Source: JACCYQ01 sp036675565
Lineage (GTDB): Bacteria > Bacteroidota > Bacteroidia > Chitinophagales > Chitinophagaceae
Assembly: GCA_036675565.1 (NCBI GenBank)
Contig: JAKFER010000026.1
Span: 1-24,592 of the forward strand
Direction: 5' to 3'
DNA length: 24,592 nucleotides
Part shown: one piece after another, positions 9,104 to 17,644 of the stretch
Layout of the letters: each line of letters starts with the position of its first letter
Numbering within the stretch: position 1 is the first letter of the stretch
Made by a program: the position numbers and the translations under genes
The notes under the pieces: model-generated
Told to the model about the DNA's origin: nothing
Seen by the model: the letters and a program-made list of their open reading frames with translations, nothing else
The model's database searches: none

Positions 9104-9133
9104 ACAAATTTTAATTCATTATTTGTTGCCAAA
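9104..9133 (-). promoter_or_regulatory. Possible internal promoter for hisF-hisIE
   Basis: On the minus strand TTTG (9133-9130), an 18-nt spacer, then AAAATTTG (9111-9104) resembles the Bacteroidota promoter TTTG-N(17-23)-TAnnTTTG with one mismatch in the -7 box. Predicted transcription would begin about 15-20 nt upstream of the hisF start. It could give hisF-hisIE-tlpA a supply independent of the trp attenuator. AT-rich DNA yields such matches by chance. Confidence 0.35.
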
Positions 9134-9266
9134 CCACATTACTGCTATGAAAATTATATTGCGTCTTGTCCCGGTGAGGCTTTCAGGCCGGATCCCGGGA
9201 TCGCACTCTTCAGGTTCTTGTTTACTATTCTGTATTTAAGTAGCAGTATAAAAACTATCATTCATT
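9134..9266. other. GC-rich palindromic insert in the hisA-hisF gap
   Basis: The spacer carries a segment (about 9160-9205) clearly richer in G+C than its surroundings, including a perfect 12-bp palindrome GATCCCGGGATC at 9191-9202 and a further CCCGG at 9170-9174 able to pair with part of it. No T-run follows on either strand, so it is not a standard terminator. It could be a dispersed intergenic repeat or a processing site; this window alone does not show copy number. Confidence 0.4.
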
Positions 9267-10010
9267 CTACACAAATTGTTCTAAATCTTGCAAGCTAACT
9301 TTGTTTTCATAAATAGCTTTTCCAACAATAGCACCAAAGCATCCGATATCTTTTAATACATATAAGTCATCCACAGAACTCACACCGCCACTCGCAACTA
9401 ATTTAATTACAGGAAATTTATCCAGGATCTGTTTATATAAATCAATCGCAGGACCTTCAAGCATACCATCTTTGCTGATATCCGTACAAAAAACATGATC
9501 AATTCCTTCAGCTAAATAATTTCCGATAAAGGAAAATATATCTATGCTGGTATCTTCCAGCCAACCACTTATTGCGATCTGTTTATTTTTGACATCTGCA
9601 CCCAAAAAAAACTTTTCAGCGCCATATTCTCTCACCCATTGTAAAAAAAGTTTTTCATTTTTTACTGCTATGCTGCCAATGGCAGCCATATTTGCACCGG
9701 CATTGAAAACTGTTTGCAGATCCTGTTCTGTTTTTATGCCACCACCAAAATCAATGACCAGGCTGGTATGAGTGGCAATATTCTCCAGCACTTTCCAATT
9801 GATTACTCGTCCAGCTTTGGCACCATCCAGGTCAACCAGGTGGAGCCGCTGTAAACCGGCATCTTCAAATTGCTTTGCAGCACTTAAAGGATCTTCATGA
9901 TATACCGTTTTTTGTTTGAAATCTCCCTTAACAAGGCGAACACAGTTACCATCGATAATATCAATAGCCGGAATAATCGTAAATGGTTGTAATGGCTTTT
10001 CCCGGATCAT
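9267..10010 (-). CDS. hisA: ProFAR isomerase HisA
   Basis: Phosphoribosylformimino-AICAR-phosphate isomerase, an Amadori rearrangement converting ProFAR to PRFAR. A 247-residue (beta/alpha)8 barrel. The catalytic acid and base are D17 (IPAIDIIDG) and D177 (CTDISKDG); phosphate-binding signatures are IDFGGGI and ASGGVSS with AIVGKAIYE near the C terminus. It shares fold and chemistry with TrpF, which is encoded a few genes upstream and provides the matching isomerase step for tryptophan. The start codon overlaps the hisH stop as TAATG, indicating translational coupling. Confidence 0.98.
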   Translation of the reverse strand: MIREKPLQPFTIIPAIDIIDGNCVRLVKGDFKQKTVYHEDPLSAAKQFEDAGLQRLHLVDLDGAKAGRVINWKVLENIATHTSLVIDFGGGIKTEQDLQTVFNAGANMAAIGSIAVKNEKLFLQWVREYGAEKFFLGADVKNKQIAISGWLEDTSIDIFSFIGNYLAEGIDHVFCTDISKDGMLEGPAIDLYKQILDKFPVIKLVASGGVSSVDDLYVLKDIGCFGAIVGKAIYENKVSLQDLEQFV

Positions 10011-10609
10011 TAATGCAATTCATTTTTGATAGTTAAAAAATTCCGCAAAATACGATCTCCCGTATCTGCGCTTTTTTCCGTGTGAAATTGTACCCCGTAA
10101 AAATTGTCTTTGTGAATAGCCGCAGAATAATAAATTCCATAATTACAAGTGGCAATACTGTAATCACTATCCTCTGCATAATAACTATGCACGTTATAAA
10201 TAAAACTGCCTTCTTCAATATTTTTAAAAAGTTGGGATTTCAATCCATGAATGGAATTCCAACCCATTTGTGGGATCTTCAATTGCGGAGTGTTAAAACG
10301 TTTTACCTGCACAGGTATTATTCCCAGGCAATCCGTATCGTTTTCTTCAGAATGATCGCATAAAAGCTGCATGCCCAAACAAATTCCTAAAACGGGTTGC
10401 TTTAAATCCCGGATCAACAGGTCAAGTTTCTTTTCTTTTAAATAATCCATCGCCGTACTGGCTTCTCCAACTCCCGGGAAAATAACCCTGTCAGCAGTCT
10501 GAATCTCCTCCACATCATCTGTCACTACCGCCTGAACACCCAATCTTTCCAAAGCAATCATTACTGACTGAATATTGCCTGCATTGTATTTTATAATGGT
10601 AAGATTCAC
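10010..10609 (-). CDS. hisH: Imidazole glycerol phosphate synthase glutaminase subunit HisH
   Basis: Class I glutamine amidotransferase that hydrolyses glutamine and channels ammonia into HisF. 199 residues, normal length. The triad is C77 (GICLGMQ), H176 and E178 (QFHTEKS); the oxyanion region is PGVG and the segment NSIHG/YNVHSYY matches the family. The start lies 9 nt after the trpA stop with no visible terminator or promoter between them, so the second half of the histidine pathway is an extension of the trp transcript. The short lower-case overlap frames on both strands here are shadows. Confidence 0.98.
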   Translation of the reverse strand: MNLTIIKYNAGNIQSVMIALERLGVQAVVTDDVEEIQTADRVIFPGVGEASTAMDYLKEKKLDLLIRDLKQPVLGICLGMQLLCDHSEENDTDCLGIIPVQVKRFNTPQLKIPQMGWNSIHGLKSQLFKNIEEGSFIYNVHSYYAEDSDYSIATCNYGIYYSAAIHKDNFYGVQFHTEKSADTGDRILRNFLTIKNELH

Positions 10610-10618
10610 CGCTGTTGT

Positions 10619-11398
10619 TTATTTATTATTTGAAATGATGGGTCTTAAAAAGTTTTCTGTTGCAGCAGCAATATTTGCAGCCCCTTCTAACGCTTTTATA
10701 TATGCGCTTCCTATAATGCCTCCATTGGTATGTTTGCACACTGCATCAAAGGTGGGTTTATCCTTAATACCAAATCCAGCCAGGATTGGATTTTTCAAAT
10801 GATAACCTTTTAGCCGTTGAAGATAATTAGTTACTTCATCCATGTCTTTGTCACTACCCGTTGTTGAAGATGAAGAGACCGCGTATAAAAATCCACTGCT
10901 TAATGCATCCAGTTTTTTTATTCTTTCTTTAGAAGTCTCGGGAGTAACCAAAAAGATAAAATCAAGTTTGTATTTCTTCATGATGGCTCCATATTCCTTT
11001 TCAAATTCATGTTCCGGCATATCAGGAAGAATCAAACCATCAATACCAATCGCAGACGCATCAGCACAAAATTTTTCGAATCCATATTGCAAAACCGGGT
11101 TCAGGTATCCCATGAGAATAACAGGAATGTTTATTTCTTTTCTAAAGTCCTGTAATTGCTCAAAAAGTTTATTAATAGTCATTCCATTGGCTAATGCAAT
11201 GCTGCCACTTTGCTGTATAACCGGCCCATCGGCCAGCGGATCACTGTAAGGAATTCCTAGTTCAATAATATCTACACCATTTGCCTGTAAGGCCCTCATC
11301 ACTTCCATGGTAGAATGTAATTGCGGATAACCCGCGGTGCAATACATGTTCAACACATGCGCATTCTTTTCTTTAAACAATTTTTCTAAGCGCTTCAT
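10619..11398 (-). CDS. trpA: Tryptophan synthase alpha subunit
   Basis: Cleaves indole-3-glycerol phosphate to indole and glyceraldehyde 3-phosphate; indole passes to TrpB. The 259-residue barrel carries catalytic E46 (DIIELGIPYSDPLADGP) and D57. The FLVTPETSKERI and YAVSSSSTTG segments, the latter in the place of the usual YxxSxxGxTG phosphate loop, and AGFGI(K) all fit the family. Its ATG overlaps the stop of the preceding acetyltransferase gene (TAATG), so translation of trpA is probably coupled to that gene instead of directly to trpB. Confidence 0.97.
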   Translation of the reverse strand: MKRLEKLFKEKNAHVLNMYCTAGYPQLHSTMEVMRALQANGVDIIELGIPYSDPLADGPVIQQSGSIALANGMTINKLFEQLQDFRKEINIPVILMGYLNPVLQYGFEKFCADASAIGIDGLILPDMPEHEFEKEYGAIMKKYKLDFIFLVTPETSKERIKKLDALSSGFLYAVSSSSTTGSDKDMDEVTNYLQRLKGYHLKNPILAGFGIKDKPTFDAVCKHTNGGIIGSAYIKALEGAANIAAATENFLRPIISNNK

Positions 11399-11874
11399 TA
11401 TAAAACTTTCTCCATTTTGATATCAGATCTTTTGTAATCAGTATTCCCCAGCAATACTTCGACAAAACCGAATTTTTTATAAAGATGTAATGCCGGCAGT
11501 AATTTTCTGTTTGAATACAAAACCAACTTCCGTGCATCCAGGTCTTTTGCAAAATCGATACAATATTCCAGTAACCGGTTGCCTATCTTTTTCCCCTGGA
11601 ATGATTCGTCCACCGCCATCTTTGCCAATTCATACACATCCTTTTTTAATTTCAATAGGGTAACGGTTCCGGCTACTGTATTCCCCGCTTTAGCAAAAAA
11701 AATAAATCCCCCTTTGTCAATAACCTGCCCCTGCGGATTATATAAAACTTTTTCATCAGCAGGTTCCACTTCAAAATATTTTTGCAACCAGGCAAGGTTC
11801 AGGTCTTTAAAATCCTTTGCCAGCCCGGGTTCAAATTCAATGATCTCTATATTTTCATTTATTTGCTGACCCAT
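11398..11874 (-). CDS. GNAT-family N-acetyltransferase embedded between trpB and trpA
   Basis: A 158-residue GCN5-related acetyltransferase of unknown substrate. The central strand and acetyl-CoA loop are seen in ELAKMAVDESFQGKKIGNRLLEYC (about 82-105; the Q-G-K-K-I-G motif binds the pyrophosphate of acetyl-CoA). The C-terminal ALHLYKKFGFVEV segment (about 127-139) is the classic GNAT end motif. It overlaps both neighbours by one base (trpB stop/ATG and its own stop/trpA ATG, both TAATG), so it is built into the tryptophan synthase module. Candidate substrates such as tryptophan, an indole derivative or TrpB itself are speculation. Confidence 0.9.
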   Translation of the reverse strand: MGQQINENIEIIEFEPGLAKDFKDLNLAWLQKYFEVEPADEKVLYNPQGQVIDKGGFIFFAKAGNTVAGTVTLLKLKKDVYELAKMAVDESFQGKKIGNRLLEYCIDFAKDLDARKLVLYSNRKLLPALHLYKKFGFVEVLLGNTDYKRSDIKMEKVL

Positions 11875-13064
11875 TATTTTTCCATTGCTTTCATATACGC
11901 CGAAAGATCCTTATCACCACGTCCACTTAAACAAATGACGATGGAATCGTCTTTTTTAAATTTCAAATCATTTAAAACGGATAATGCATGTGCAGATTCC
12001 AATGCGGGAATGATTCCTTCCAGCTGTGCCAATTGAAAGGCTGCTTTCAATGCTTCATCATCAGTAGCTGATAAAAATTTAGCCCTGCCAGTTTCAAACA
12101 AATGCGCATGCATAGGACCGATACCCGGGTAATCCAACCCGGCAGAAATACTATGCGGTTCGGTAACTTGTCCATCGGGTGTTTGCATTAGCAGGCTTTT
12201 ACTGCCATGTAAAATACCTGTTGTTCCCAACGCAGTAGTAGCTGCGCTGAATCCACTTTCTACACCTTGCCCCGCCGCTTCCACCGCAATGAGTTCGACA
12301 TCCTTTTCTTCTAAAAAATGATAAAAGGCACCAGCCGCATTACTACCGCCACCCACGCAGGCAATAACATGCGAAGGATTTTCCTTTCCTGTTTTTTCTT
12401 TTAACTGCCACCGCATTTCTTCACTGATTACACTTTGAAAACGGGCCACCAGATCGGGATAAGGATGTGGTCCTACCACACTGCCAATAATATAATGCGT
12501 ATCATCCGGGTGATTGATCCAGTAACGAATGGCCTCATTGGTTGCATCTTTCAAGGTTTTGCTTCCACTCTTTGCGGGTAAAACAGTTGCTCCCAGCATT
12601 TTCATCCTGGCAACATTGGGAGCTTGTCTTTCCATATCTTTTTCTCCCATAAAAACAATGCAGTCCAGTCCTTTTAATGCGCAAACCGTTGCAGTAGCCA
12701 CACCATGCTGACCTGCACCCGTTTCAGCAATGATCTTTTTCTTGCCTAAAGCAATAGCCAGTAAAATCTGCCCGATCGTATTATTGATTTTATGTGCGCC
12801 GGTATGACAAAGATCTTCCCGTTTTAAAAAAATGTTGGTGTTATACTCATTGCTTAATCGCTGCGCAAAATATAACGGTGTCGGTCGCCCCACATAATCT
12901 TTCAATAACAAATTGAATTCATTTTTAAAATTTTCAGTTTGTATAATATGAAGGTATTGTTCCTGTAATTCATGCACATTGGGATAAAGCATTTCCGGGA
13001 TAAATGCACCTCCAAACTTTCCGTAATAACCCAACGCATCGGGATTTTGGTATTTCACTGGCAT
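11874..13064 (-). CDS. trpB: Tryptophan synthase beta subunit
   Basis: PLP enzyme that condenses indole with serine to give tryptophan. The 396-residue length is that of the TrpB1 type. The Schiff-base lysine is K92 in HTGAHKINNTIGQ; TETGAGQHG binds the substrate carboxylate, GGGSNAAG binds the PLP phosphate, and E(S)AHA near 360 and CLSGRGDKD close the C-terminal part. It starts 20 nt after the trpF stop and its last base is shared with the start of the acetyltransferase gene. Confidence 0.98.
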   Translation of the reverse strand: MPVKYQNPDALGYYGKFGGAFIPEMLYPNVHELQEQYLHIIQTENFKNEFNLLLKDYVGRPTPLYFAQRLSNEYNTNIFLKREDLCHTGAHKINNTIGQILLAIALGKKKIIAETGAGQHGVATATVCALKGLDCIVFMGEKDMERQAPNVARMKMLGATVLPAKSGSKTLKDATNEAIRYWINHPDDTHYIIGSVVGPHPYPDLVARFQSVISEEMRWQLKEKTGKENPSHVIACVGGGSNAAGAFYHFLEEKDVELIAVEAAGQGVESGFSAATTALGTTGILHGSKSLLMQTPDGQVTEPHSISAGLDYPGIGPMHAHLFETGRAKFLSATDDEALKAAFQLAQLEGIIPALESAHALSVLNDLKFKKDDSIVICLSGRGDKDLSAYMKAMEK

Positions 13065-13084
13065 CTTTTAAAATTAATTTTTGA

Positions 13085-13726
13085 TCAAATCAAACCTCTT
13101 ACTCCAATTACAAAATCTTTTACTTTTTTCATATCCTTTACACCAGGACTGATTTCAAACCGGCTGTTGATGTCAACAGCCAATAATTTTTCGGCCACTG
13201 GTTCTTTTGAAAAATCTTTAAGCTGCTCTACATCTCCAGGCTCTATGCCTCCGCTGAGAAAAAACAATTTGTTTAATGATGAATTTCTCAACTGGTTCCA
13301 GTTAAATTTTTTACCAGTACCGCCATAACCTGAACCCAGTGTATCATAGAGAAACATGTCACATGAATCATCAAACGTTCTCATCATCCATTCAAGCGGA
13401 TCGTCTTCCATCAACCTGAAGGCTTTGATGACGGTAACATAATTAGCTACTTTATCACAAAAATGTGCAGATTCGTCGCCATGTAATTGAACCATATCCA
13501 ACCTGTATTTGTCAACCGTTTCCATCAAATCATCATAGGGTGTATTCACAAATACACCCACTTTGGCAATCTGTCCTTTAATCTCTTTCATTTTTTGGGG
13601 AGAGATCCGGTTACCAATATACCGTGGTGATTTTGGATAGAAAATGAAACCGGCAAATTGCACACCCATTTCATCCAATGCATTGACCTGCTCCGGGAGC
13701 GTCATTCCACAAACTTTAATGCGCAT
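13085..13726 (-). CDS. trpF: Phosphoribosylanthranilate isomerase
   Basis: Amadori isomerase of tryptophan synthesis, a monofunctional TrpF of 213 residues. Catalytic C6 (KVCGMT) and D128 (LYDTLGSGYGGTGKKFNW) are present, as are FIFYPKSPRYIG, VQLHGDES, LSGGIEP and the phosphate loop AVDINSRFE..PGVKD. Its first 11 bases overlap the end of trpC. The presence of separate trpF and hisA shows that no PriA-type dual isomerase is needed. Confidence 0.97.
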   Translation of the reverse strand: MRIKVCGMTLPEQVNALDEMGVQFAGFIFYPKSPRYIGNRISPQKMKEIKGQIAKVGVFVNTPYDDLMETVDKYRLDMVQLHGDESAHFCDKVANYVTVIKAFRLMEDDPLEWMMRTFDDSCDMFLYDTLGSGYGGTGKKFNWNQLRNSSLNKLFFLSGGIEPGDVEQLKDFSKEPVAEKLLAVDINSRFEISPGVKDMKKVKDFVIGVRGLI

Positions 13727-14513
13727 GCTGCTTTTGTTTTAGTTGTTGAACAAAATGAACAAAAGCAATCGTTGGGTCGGGTTGTTTCATAAAATGTTCT
13801 CCAATCAAAAATCCACTGAACCCGTTCTGTTGTAATAAAACTATGGTTTCAACATCATTAATCCCGCTTTCCGCAATTAATATTTTTTCATCTTTTAACT
13901 TGCCGGCCATGGCAATACTTTGGTTAACATCAACTGAAAATGTTTTAAGATCGCGGTTATTAATTCCAACCAAAGAAATTTCATCGCAGATATGATCCAC
14001 TTCATCTTCTCCATGCAATTCAAGCAAAACTTCCAGGTCCAGGCTCCTTGCAAAAGTTGCCAGTTGCTTAACCTTTGCAGGTGTAAGACAAGCCGCGATC
14101 AGCAAAATAACATCAGCACCCATTGCTTTTGCTTCAGTCACCTGGTATTCATCAATCATAAAATCCTTACGCAGAATGGGAATGTCATTTATCCTTGCCG
14201 CTTCAAGATCACTGGTTGAACCACCAAAAAATTCCGTATCCGTTAAAACAGAAAGACCCGATGCGCCAGCTTTTGTATAAGCACGGGTAACTTCATCAGC
14301 ATTTGCAGTTTCATTGATATTTCCTTTTGAAGGAGACCGGCGCTTAAATTCCGCGATGATCCCGGTTTTTGATTTATCCAAAAGACTTTGTTCCAATGAC
14401 AAAGTTTTTCTTTGGAACAAAGTCTTTTGTTCAAGTAAACCAACAGGCACTTCAAGTTTCCTTTTTGCCACCTCCAATTTCTTATGTGCAATAATTTTTT
14501 CCAGGATATTCAT
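13716..14513 (-). CDS. trpC: Indole-3-glycerol phosphate synthase
   Basis: Closes the indole ring from CdRP with release of CO2 and water. A 265-residue barrel. The signature IIAEFKRRSPSKG (about 52-64, with E55 and K57) is followed by ILRKDFMIDEYQV and LVGINNRDLKTF (the catalytic Lys, Asn and Arg positions), then ILIAESGI and FLIGEHFM for phosphate binding. Monofunctional (no fused TrpF, unlike E. coli). It overlaps trpF by 11 bases, consistent with coupled translation, and follows trpD after 24 nt. Confidence 0.98.
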   Translation of the reverse strand: MNILEKIIAHKKLEVAKRKLEVPVGLLEQKTLFQRKTLSLEQSLLDKSKTGIIAEFKRRSPSKGNINETANADEVTRAYTKAGASGLSVLTDTEFFGGSTSDLEAARINDIPILRKDFMIDEYQVTEAKAMGADVILLIAACLTPAKVKQLATFARSLDLEVLLELHGEDEVDHICDEISLVGINNRDLKTFSVDVNQSIAMAGKLKDEKILIAESGINDVETIVLLQQNGFSGFLIGEHFMKQPDPTIAFVHFVQQLKQKQHAH

Positions 14514-14537
14514 GACCGTTAGTTGTGCCGTTAAAAT

Positions 14538-15530
14538 TTATTGCATTGAAACCAGTTTATCCAAAACATCTTTTGCTTTCCCCGATTCCAGGCTGTTAAC
14601 TGCTGCCTGGTATGCATCTTCATACTGATTAAATTCTTTGGTTGCATACAAAGCCATGGCCGCATTAGCCAGCACTACCGCATTTTGCGCCCAGGATCCT
14701 TCACCATAAATGATCTTCCGGAAAATTTCAGCCGCCTCTTCTACACTGTTACCTCCATGAATATCTGATGCACTGACCATTCGTTTACCCAATTCTTCGG
14801 GCGTCATGATCTTTTCACCTTCATTGGATATCACTTTTACATCACCGGTCAGGGAGATTTCATCGTAACCATCCAGGCTATGAATAATGGTAAAATTATT
14901 TCCCGTTTGCTGGTACAGGTAATTATATATCCTGGCCATTTCGAGGTTATATACACCTACCAACTGACAAGATGGGTTTACAGGATTGACGAGTGGACCC
15001 AGCATATTAAAAATATTCCTGACGCCAAGATTTTTCCTGATTTGTGCCACTTGTTTTAAAGCCGGGTGAAATAATGGCGCATGCAAAAAACATATCCCCA
15101 CTGTATCCAATTCTTTTTTTAACCGCTCGGCATTATTAGAAAATTTATAACCCAGTTGTTCCATTACGTTTGATGAACCACTTACGGAAGTGGCGCCATA
15201 ATTACCATGCTTGGTAACCTTTTTACCTGCACCCGCAACGATGAAACAACTCAGCGTGCTGATATTAAAAGTGTTCTTTCCATCGCCTCCGGTTCCAACA
15301 ATATCAATGGTTGAATGATTGCCCAGGTCAACTTTTACAGAAAGTTCAAGTAGTGCATCCCTGAAGCCTTGCAATTCCTGGATGGTAATACTGCGCATCA
15401 GGAAGATGGTCATGAATGCAGCGATCTCATGTTCATTGTACATGCCTTTGCCCAGGTTAACCAGCACTTCCTTTGCGTTTTCGCGGGTCAGTGTTTTATG
15501 TTCAAATAGAAATTGAAGAATCTTTTTCAT
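14538..15530 (-). CDS. trpD: Anthranilate phosphoribosyltransferase
   Basis: Transfers the phosphoribosyl group of PRPP to anthranilate. 330 residues, normal for monofunctional TrpD. The PRPP/metal signature VGTGGDGKNTFNIST (about 78-92), the KHGNYGATSVSGSSNVME loop (about 107-124) and NMLGPLVNP are all intact. It starts 6 nt after the trpG stop. Both this step and HisG draw on PRPP, which is one rationale for controlling the two pathways together. Confidence 0.98.
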   Translation of the reverse strand: MKKILQFLFEHKTLTRENAKEVLVNLGKGMYNEHEIAAFMTIFLMRSITIQELQGFRDALLELSVKVDLGNHSTIDIVGTGGDGKNTFNISTLSCFIVAGAGKKVTKHGNYGATSVSGSSNVMEQLGYKFSNNAERLKKELDTVGICFLHAPLFHPALKQVAQIRKNLGVRNIFNMLGPLVNPVNPSCQLVGVYNLEMARIYNYLYQQTGNNFTIIHSLDGYDEISLTGDVKVISNEGEKIMTPEELGKRMVSASDIHGGNSVEEAAEIFRKIIYGEGSWAQNAVVLANAAMALYATKEFNQYEDAYQAAVNSLESGKAKDVLDKLVSMQ

Positions 15531-15536
15531 GCAACT

Positions 15537-16142
15537 TTATTGTTTTAACCAATTTCGCAAAACCTGTTCACCCAATGGTGTCAACACACTTTCCGGGTGA
15601 AACTGAACACCCTGCAGATCAAATTGTTTATGCTGCAGTGCCATGATATAATTGTTGTCATCCCTTGCTGTCACTTCCAGTTCTGCTGGAAAATTCAGTT
15701 CATCCACGATCCAGCTATGATAACGGCCAACTTCCATTTCGGCGGGTAAATCATTAAATAACGGGGATGTATAAGTGCTTCCTAAATTTTGACCGGGTTC
15801 ATTTTTATGATCACTGTAAAATATTTTTGTTGCCACCCCATGAAAAACCGTGGAAAGATTGAGCAGGTTGGCACCAAAAGCCTGGCCAATAGCCTGGTGT
15901 CCCAGGCAAACCCCTAATATGGATTTGGTTGATGCATATTCTTTTATCAGGGGTAATAACAATCCAGCTTCTGTCGGCAATCCCGGACCAGGAGAAAGAA
16001 TGATCTTGTCATATTCCTTTACTTTTTCCAGCGGCAACTGATCATTCCTATATACATCCGTTTTCTGGTGAAGAATATTTTCCACCATGTGAACCAGGTT
16101 ATAGGTAAACGAATCATAATTATCAAATACCAGTACTTTCAT
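15537..16142 (-). CDS. trpG: Anthranilate synthase glutaminase component
   Basis: Class I glutamine amidotransferase supplying ammonia to TrpE. 201 residues. The nucleophile is C79 in LGVCLGHQAIGQAFGA; the His-Glu pair is in QFHPESVLTPLG near the C terminus; PGPG (51-54) forms the oxyanion loop. It starts 4 nt after trpE. In many bacteria this family also serves p-aminobenzoate synthesis (PabA). Position between trpE and trpD makes TrpG the main role; a dual role cannot be excluded. Confidence 0.97.
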   Translation of the reverse strand: MKVLVFDNYDSFTYNLVHMVENILHQKTDVYRNDQLPLEKVKEYDKIILSPGPGLPTEAGLLLPLIKEYASTKSILGVCLGHQAIGQAFGANLLNLSTVFHGVATKIFYSDHKNEPGQNLGSTYTSPLFNDLPAEMEVGRYHSWIVDELNFPAELEVTARDDNNYIMALQHKQFDLQGVQFHPESVLTPLGEQVLRNWLKQ

Positions 16143-16146
16143 TATG

Positions 16147-17559
16147 TTACAGGTTTTTTGCCATATGGATGGCCAATTTCAAAGCATTCAGTTTGTTGTT
16201 TACTTCTTCCAGTTCATTTTTTGGTTTACTGGCAGCCACTACACCGGCACCCGCCTGGTAAGTCAACGTATTCATTTTACTTAAAAATGTACGGATCATG
16301 ATAGCGTGATTGCAACTTCCATCAAAGCCGATAAAACCGATACATCCTCCATAATAATTACGTGCAGTTGGTTCATATTCATTGATCAGTTCCATGGCTC
16401 GCACTTTGGGAGCTCCGCTTAATGTGCCTGCAGGGAAAGTGGCAGACAATACTTCAAAGGGATGGGCACCATCTTTCAACTTTCCCTTTACTTCGCTCAC
16501 CAGGTGAATGACATGTGAATAATATTGCAACTCACGGTATTGGGTAACTGCCACTTCGGTGCATTGCCGGCTCAGGTCATTTCTTGCCAGGTCAACCAGC
16601 ATTACATGTTCTGCATTTTCTTTAGGATCCAGCAATAAAGCTTCCGCAGCCTGGTGATCGGTTGCATCATCTCCGCTGCGTTTAAAGGTTCCCGCAATGG
16701 GATGAACAATGGCATACTGATCTTTTATGATGAGTTGTGCCTCGGGACTGGAACCCATGATATGATAGTCACCATAATCGAAATAAAATAAATAGGGAGA
16801 AGGGTTTATGCTGCGCAAGGCACGGTAAACATTAAAATCATCTCCCGTAAAGGCCTGGCTGAAACGGCGACTGAGTACGATCTGGAATACATCGCCCCGC
16901 AGGCAACTTTTGATTCCTTTTTCAACCATTTCAAGGTAGTCTTCATTGGTCATGTTGGATGTTTCATTGCTTTGGGTATCGAATGGAAAAACAGGCACAT
17001 CCTTGCTCCGTATCAGCGATTCAATCATACCCGGTTCGCCCTTTAATCCAGGTATTTTGTTTTCGCATAAAAACATTTCATCTTTAAAATGATTGATGAT
17101 GATAACGTACTGGTATAACCGGTAGCGCATTATGGGTATTAATGACTCCTGCTGTTCATTATTTAAGGATATATTTTCAAAAAAACGGATGGCATCATAG
17201 CTGGTATAACCATATAAACCCTGTGCTGGCATTACGGCGTTAATGGCGGGAGGAACAGCTTCGAACCGGTCCATAAAACTTTTGAGCATGAATGAAACAT
17301 CAGACCCGGTTTTAATATTAAGTTTCTGTGGAATTTCACCAGGCAATTTAAATTCAACAGTTTTCATATTGCTGATCTCTATACCGGCGATGGCATTGAT
17401 ACAGATAAATGAAAAACTGTTTTCCGCCGCATGGTGGTCCGTACTTTCCAATAAAACAGTATCCCTGAACCGGTCTCGCAACCGCAGGTAAATACTCACC
17501 GGCGTAAATACATCTGCCAGCATTTTTTTAAAATCCGTTTCAAGCCTGATCTTTTTCAT
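16147..17559 (-). CDS. trpE: Anthranilate synthase component I
   Basis: Chorismate-using large subunit making anthranilate with TrpG. 470 residues. The N-terminal LLES motif (36-39) is the site known in other TrpE proteins to bind tryptophan, so feedback inhibition is expected. The C-terminal chorismate-binding domain shows GDVFQIVLSRRF, SPSPYLFYFDYGDYHIMGSSPE (as two shorter blocks), HPIAGTFKRS, HVMLVDLARND, FPAGTLSGAPKVRAMELI, YYGGCIGFIG and AGAGVVAASKP, i.e. a complete active site. It is the first structural gene of the operon, 27 nt beyond the attenuator T-run, so its transcription should depend directly on the trp leader. Confidence 0.98.
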   Translation of the reverse strand: MKKIRLETDFKKMLADVFTPVSIYLRLRDRFRDTVLLESTDHHAAENSFSFICINAIAGIEISNMKTVEFKLPGEIPQKLNIKTGSDVSFMLKSFMDRFEAVPPAINAVMPAQGLYGYTSYDAIRFFENISLNNEQQESLIPIMRYRLYQYVIIINHFKDEMFLCENKIPGLKGEPGMIESLIRSKDVPVFPFDTQSNETSNMTNEDYLEMVEKGIKSCLRGDVFQIVLSRRFSQAFTGDDFNVYRALRSINPSPYLFYFDYGDYHIMGSSPEAQLIIKDQYAIVHPIAGTFKRSGDDATDHQAAEALLLDPKENAEHVMLVDLARNDLSRQCTEVAVTQYRELQYYSHVIHLVSEVKGKLKDGAHPFEVLSATFPAGTLSGAPKVRAMELINEYEPTARNYYGGCIGFIGFDGSCNHAIMIRTFLSKMNTLTYQAGAGVVAASKPKNELEEVNNKLNALKLAIHMAKNL

Positions 17560-17586
17560 ATCCGATTTTCAATAATGCATTAAAAT

Positions 17587-17613
17587 AAAAAACCCCGGAG
17601 CGTATCCGGGGTT
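17587..17613 (-). terminator. trp attenuator terminator
   Basis: On the minus strand a perfect 9-bp stem (AACCCCGGA 17613-17605 with TCCGGGGTT 17599-17591, 5-nt loop) followed by a T-run interrupted once by A. It stands between the leader peptide and trpE, i.e. where only a conditional terminator makes sense. The 5' arm (segment 3) can alternatively pair with UCGGGGU at 17657-17651 inside the leader peptide frame (7 bp, one G-U), giving an antiterminator. Confidence 0.92.
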
Positions 17614-17644
17614 AGTATATAACTATTTAAATATAGCAATGACA

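Noticed and set aside
9147..9239. Small + strand frame in the hisA-hisF gap (starts MKIILRLVPV)
   Set aside because: Only about 30 codons, opposite to the operon, covers the palindromic GC-rich segment and has no recognisable product.
13716..13726. Possible trpC-trpF fusion or frameshift
   Set aside because: Both genes have complete motifs and their own start and stop; the 11-nt overlap is ordinary translational coupling.
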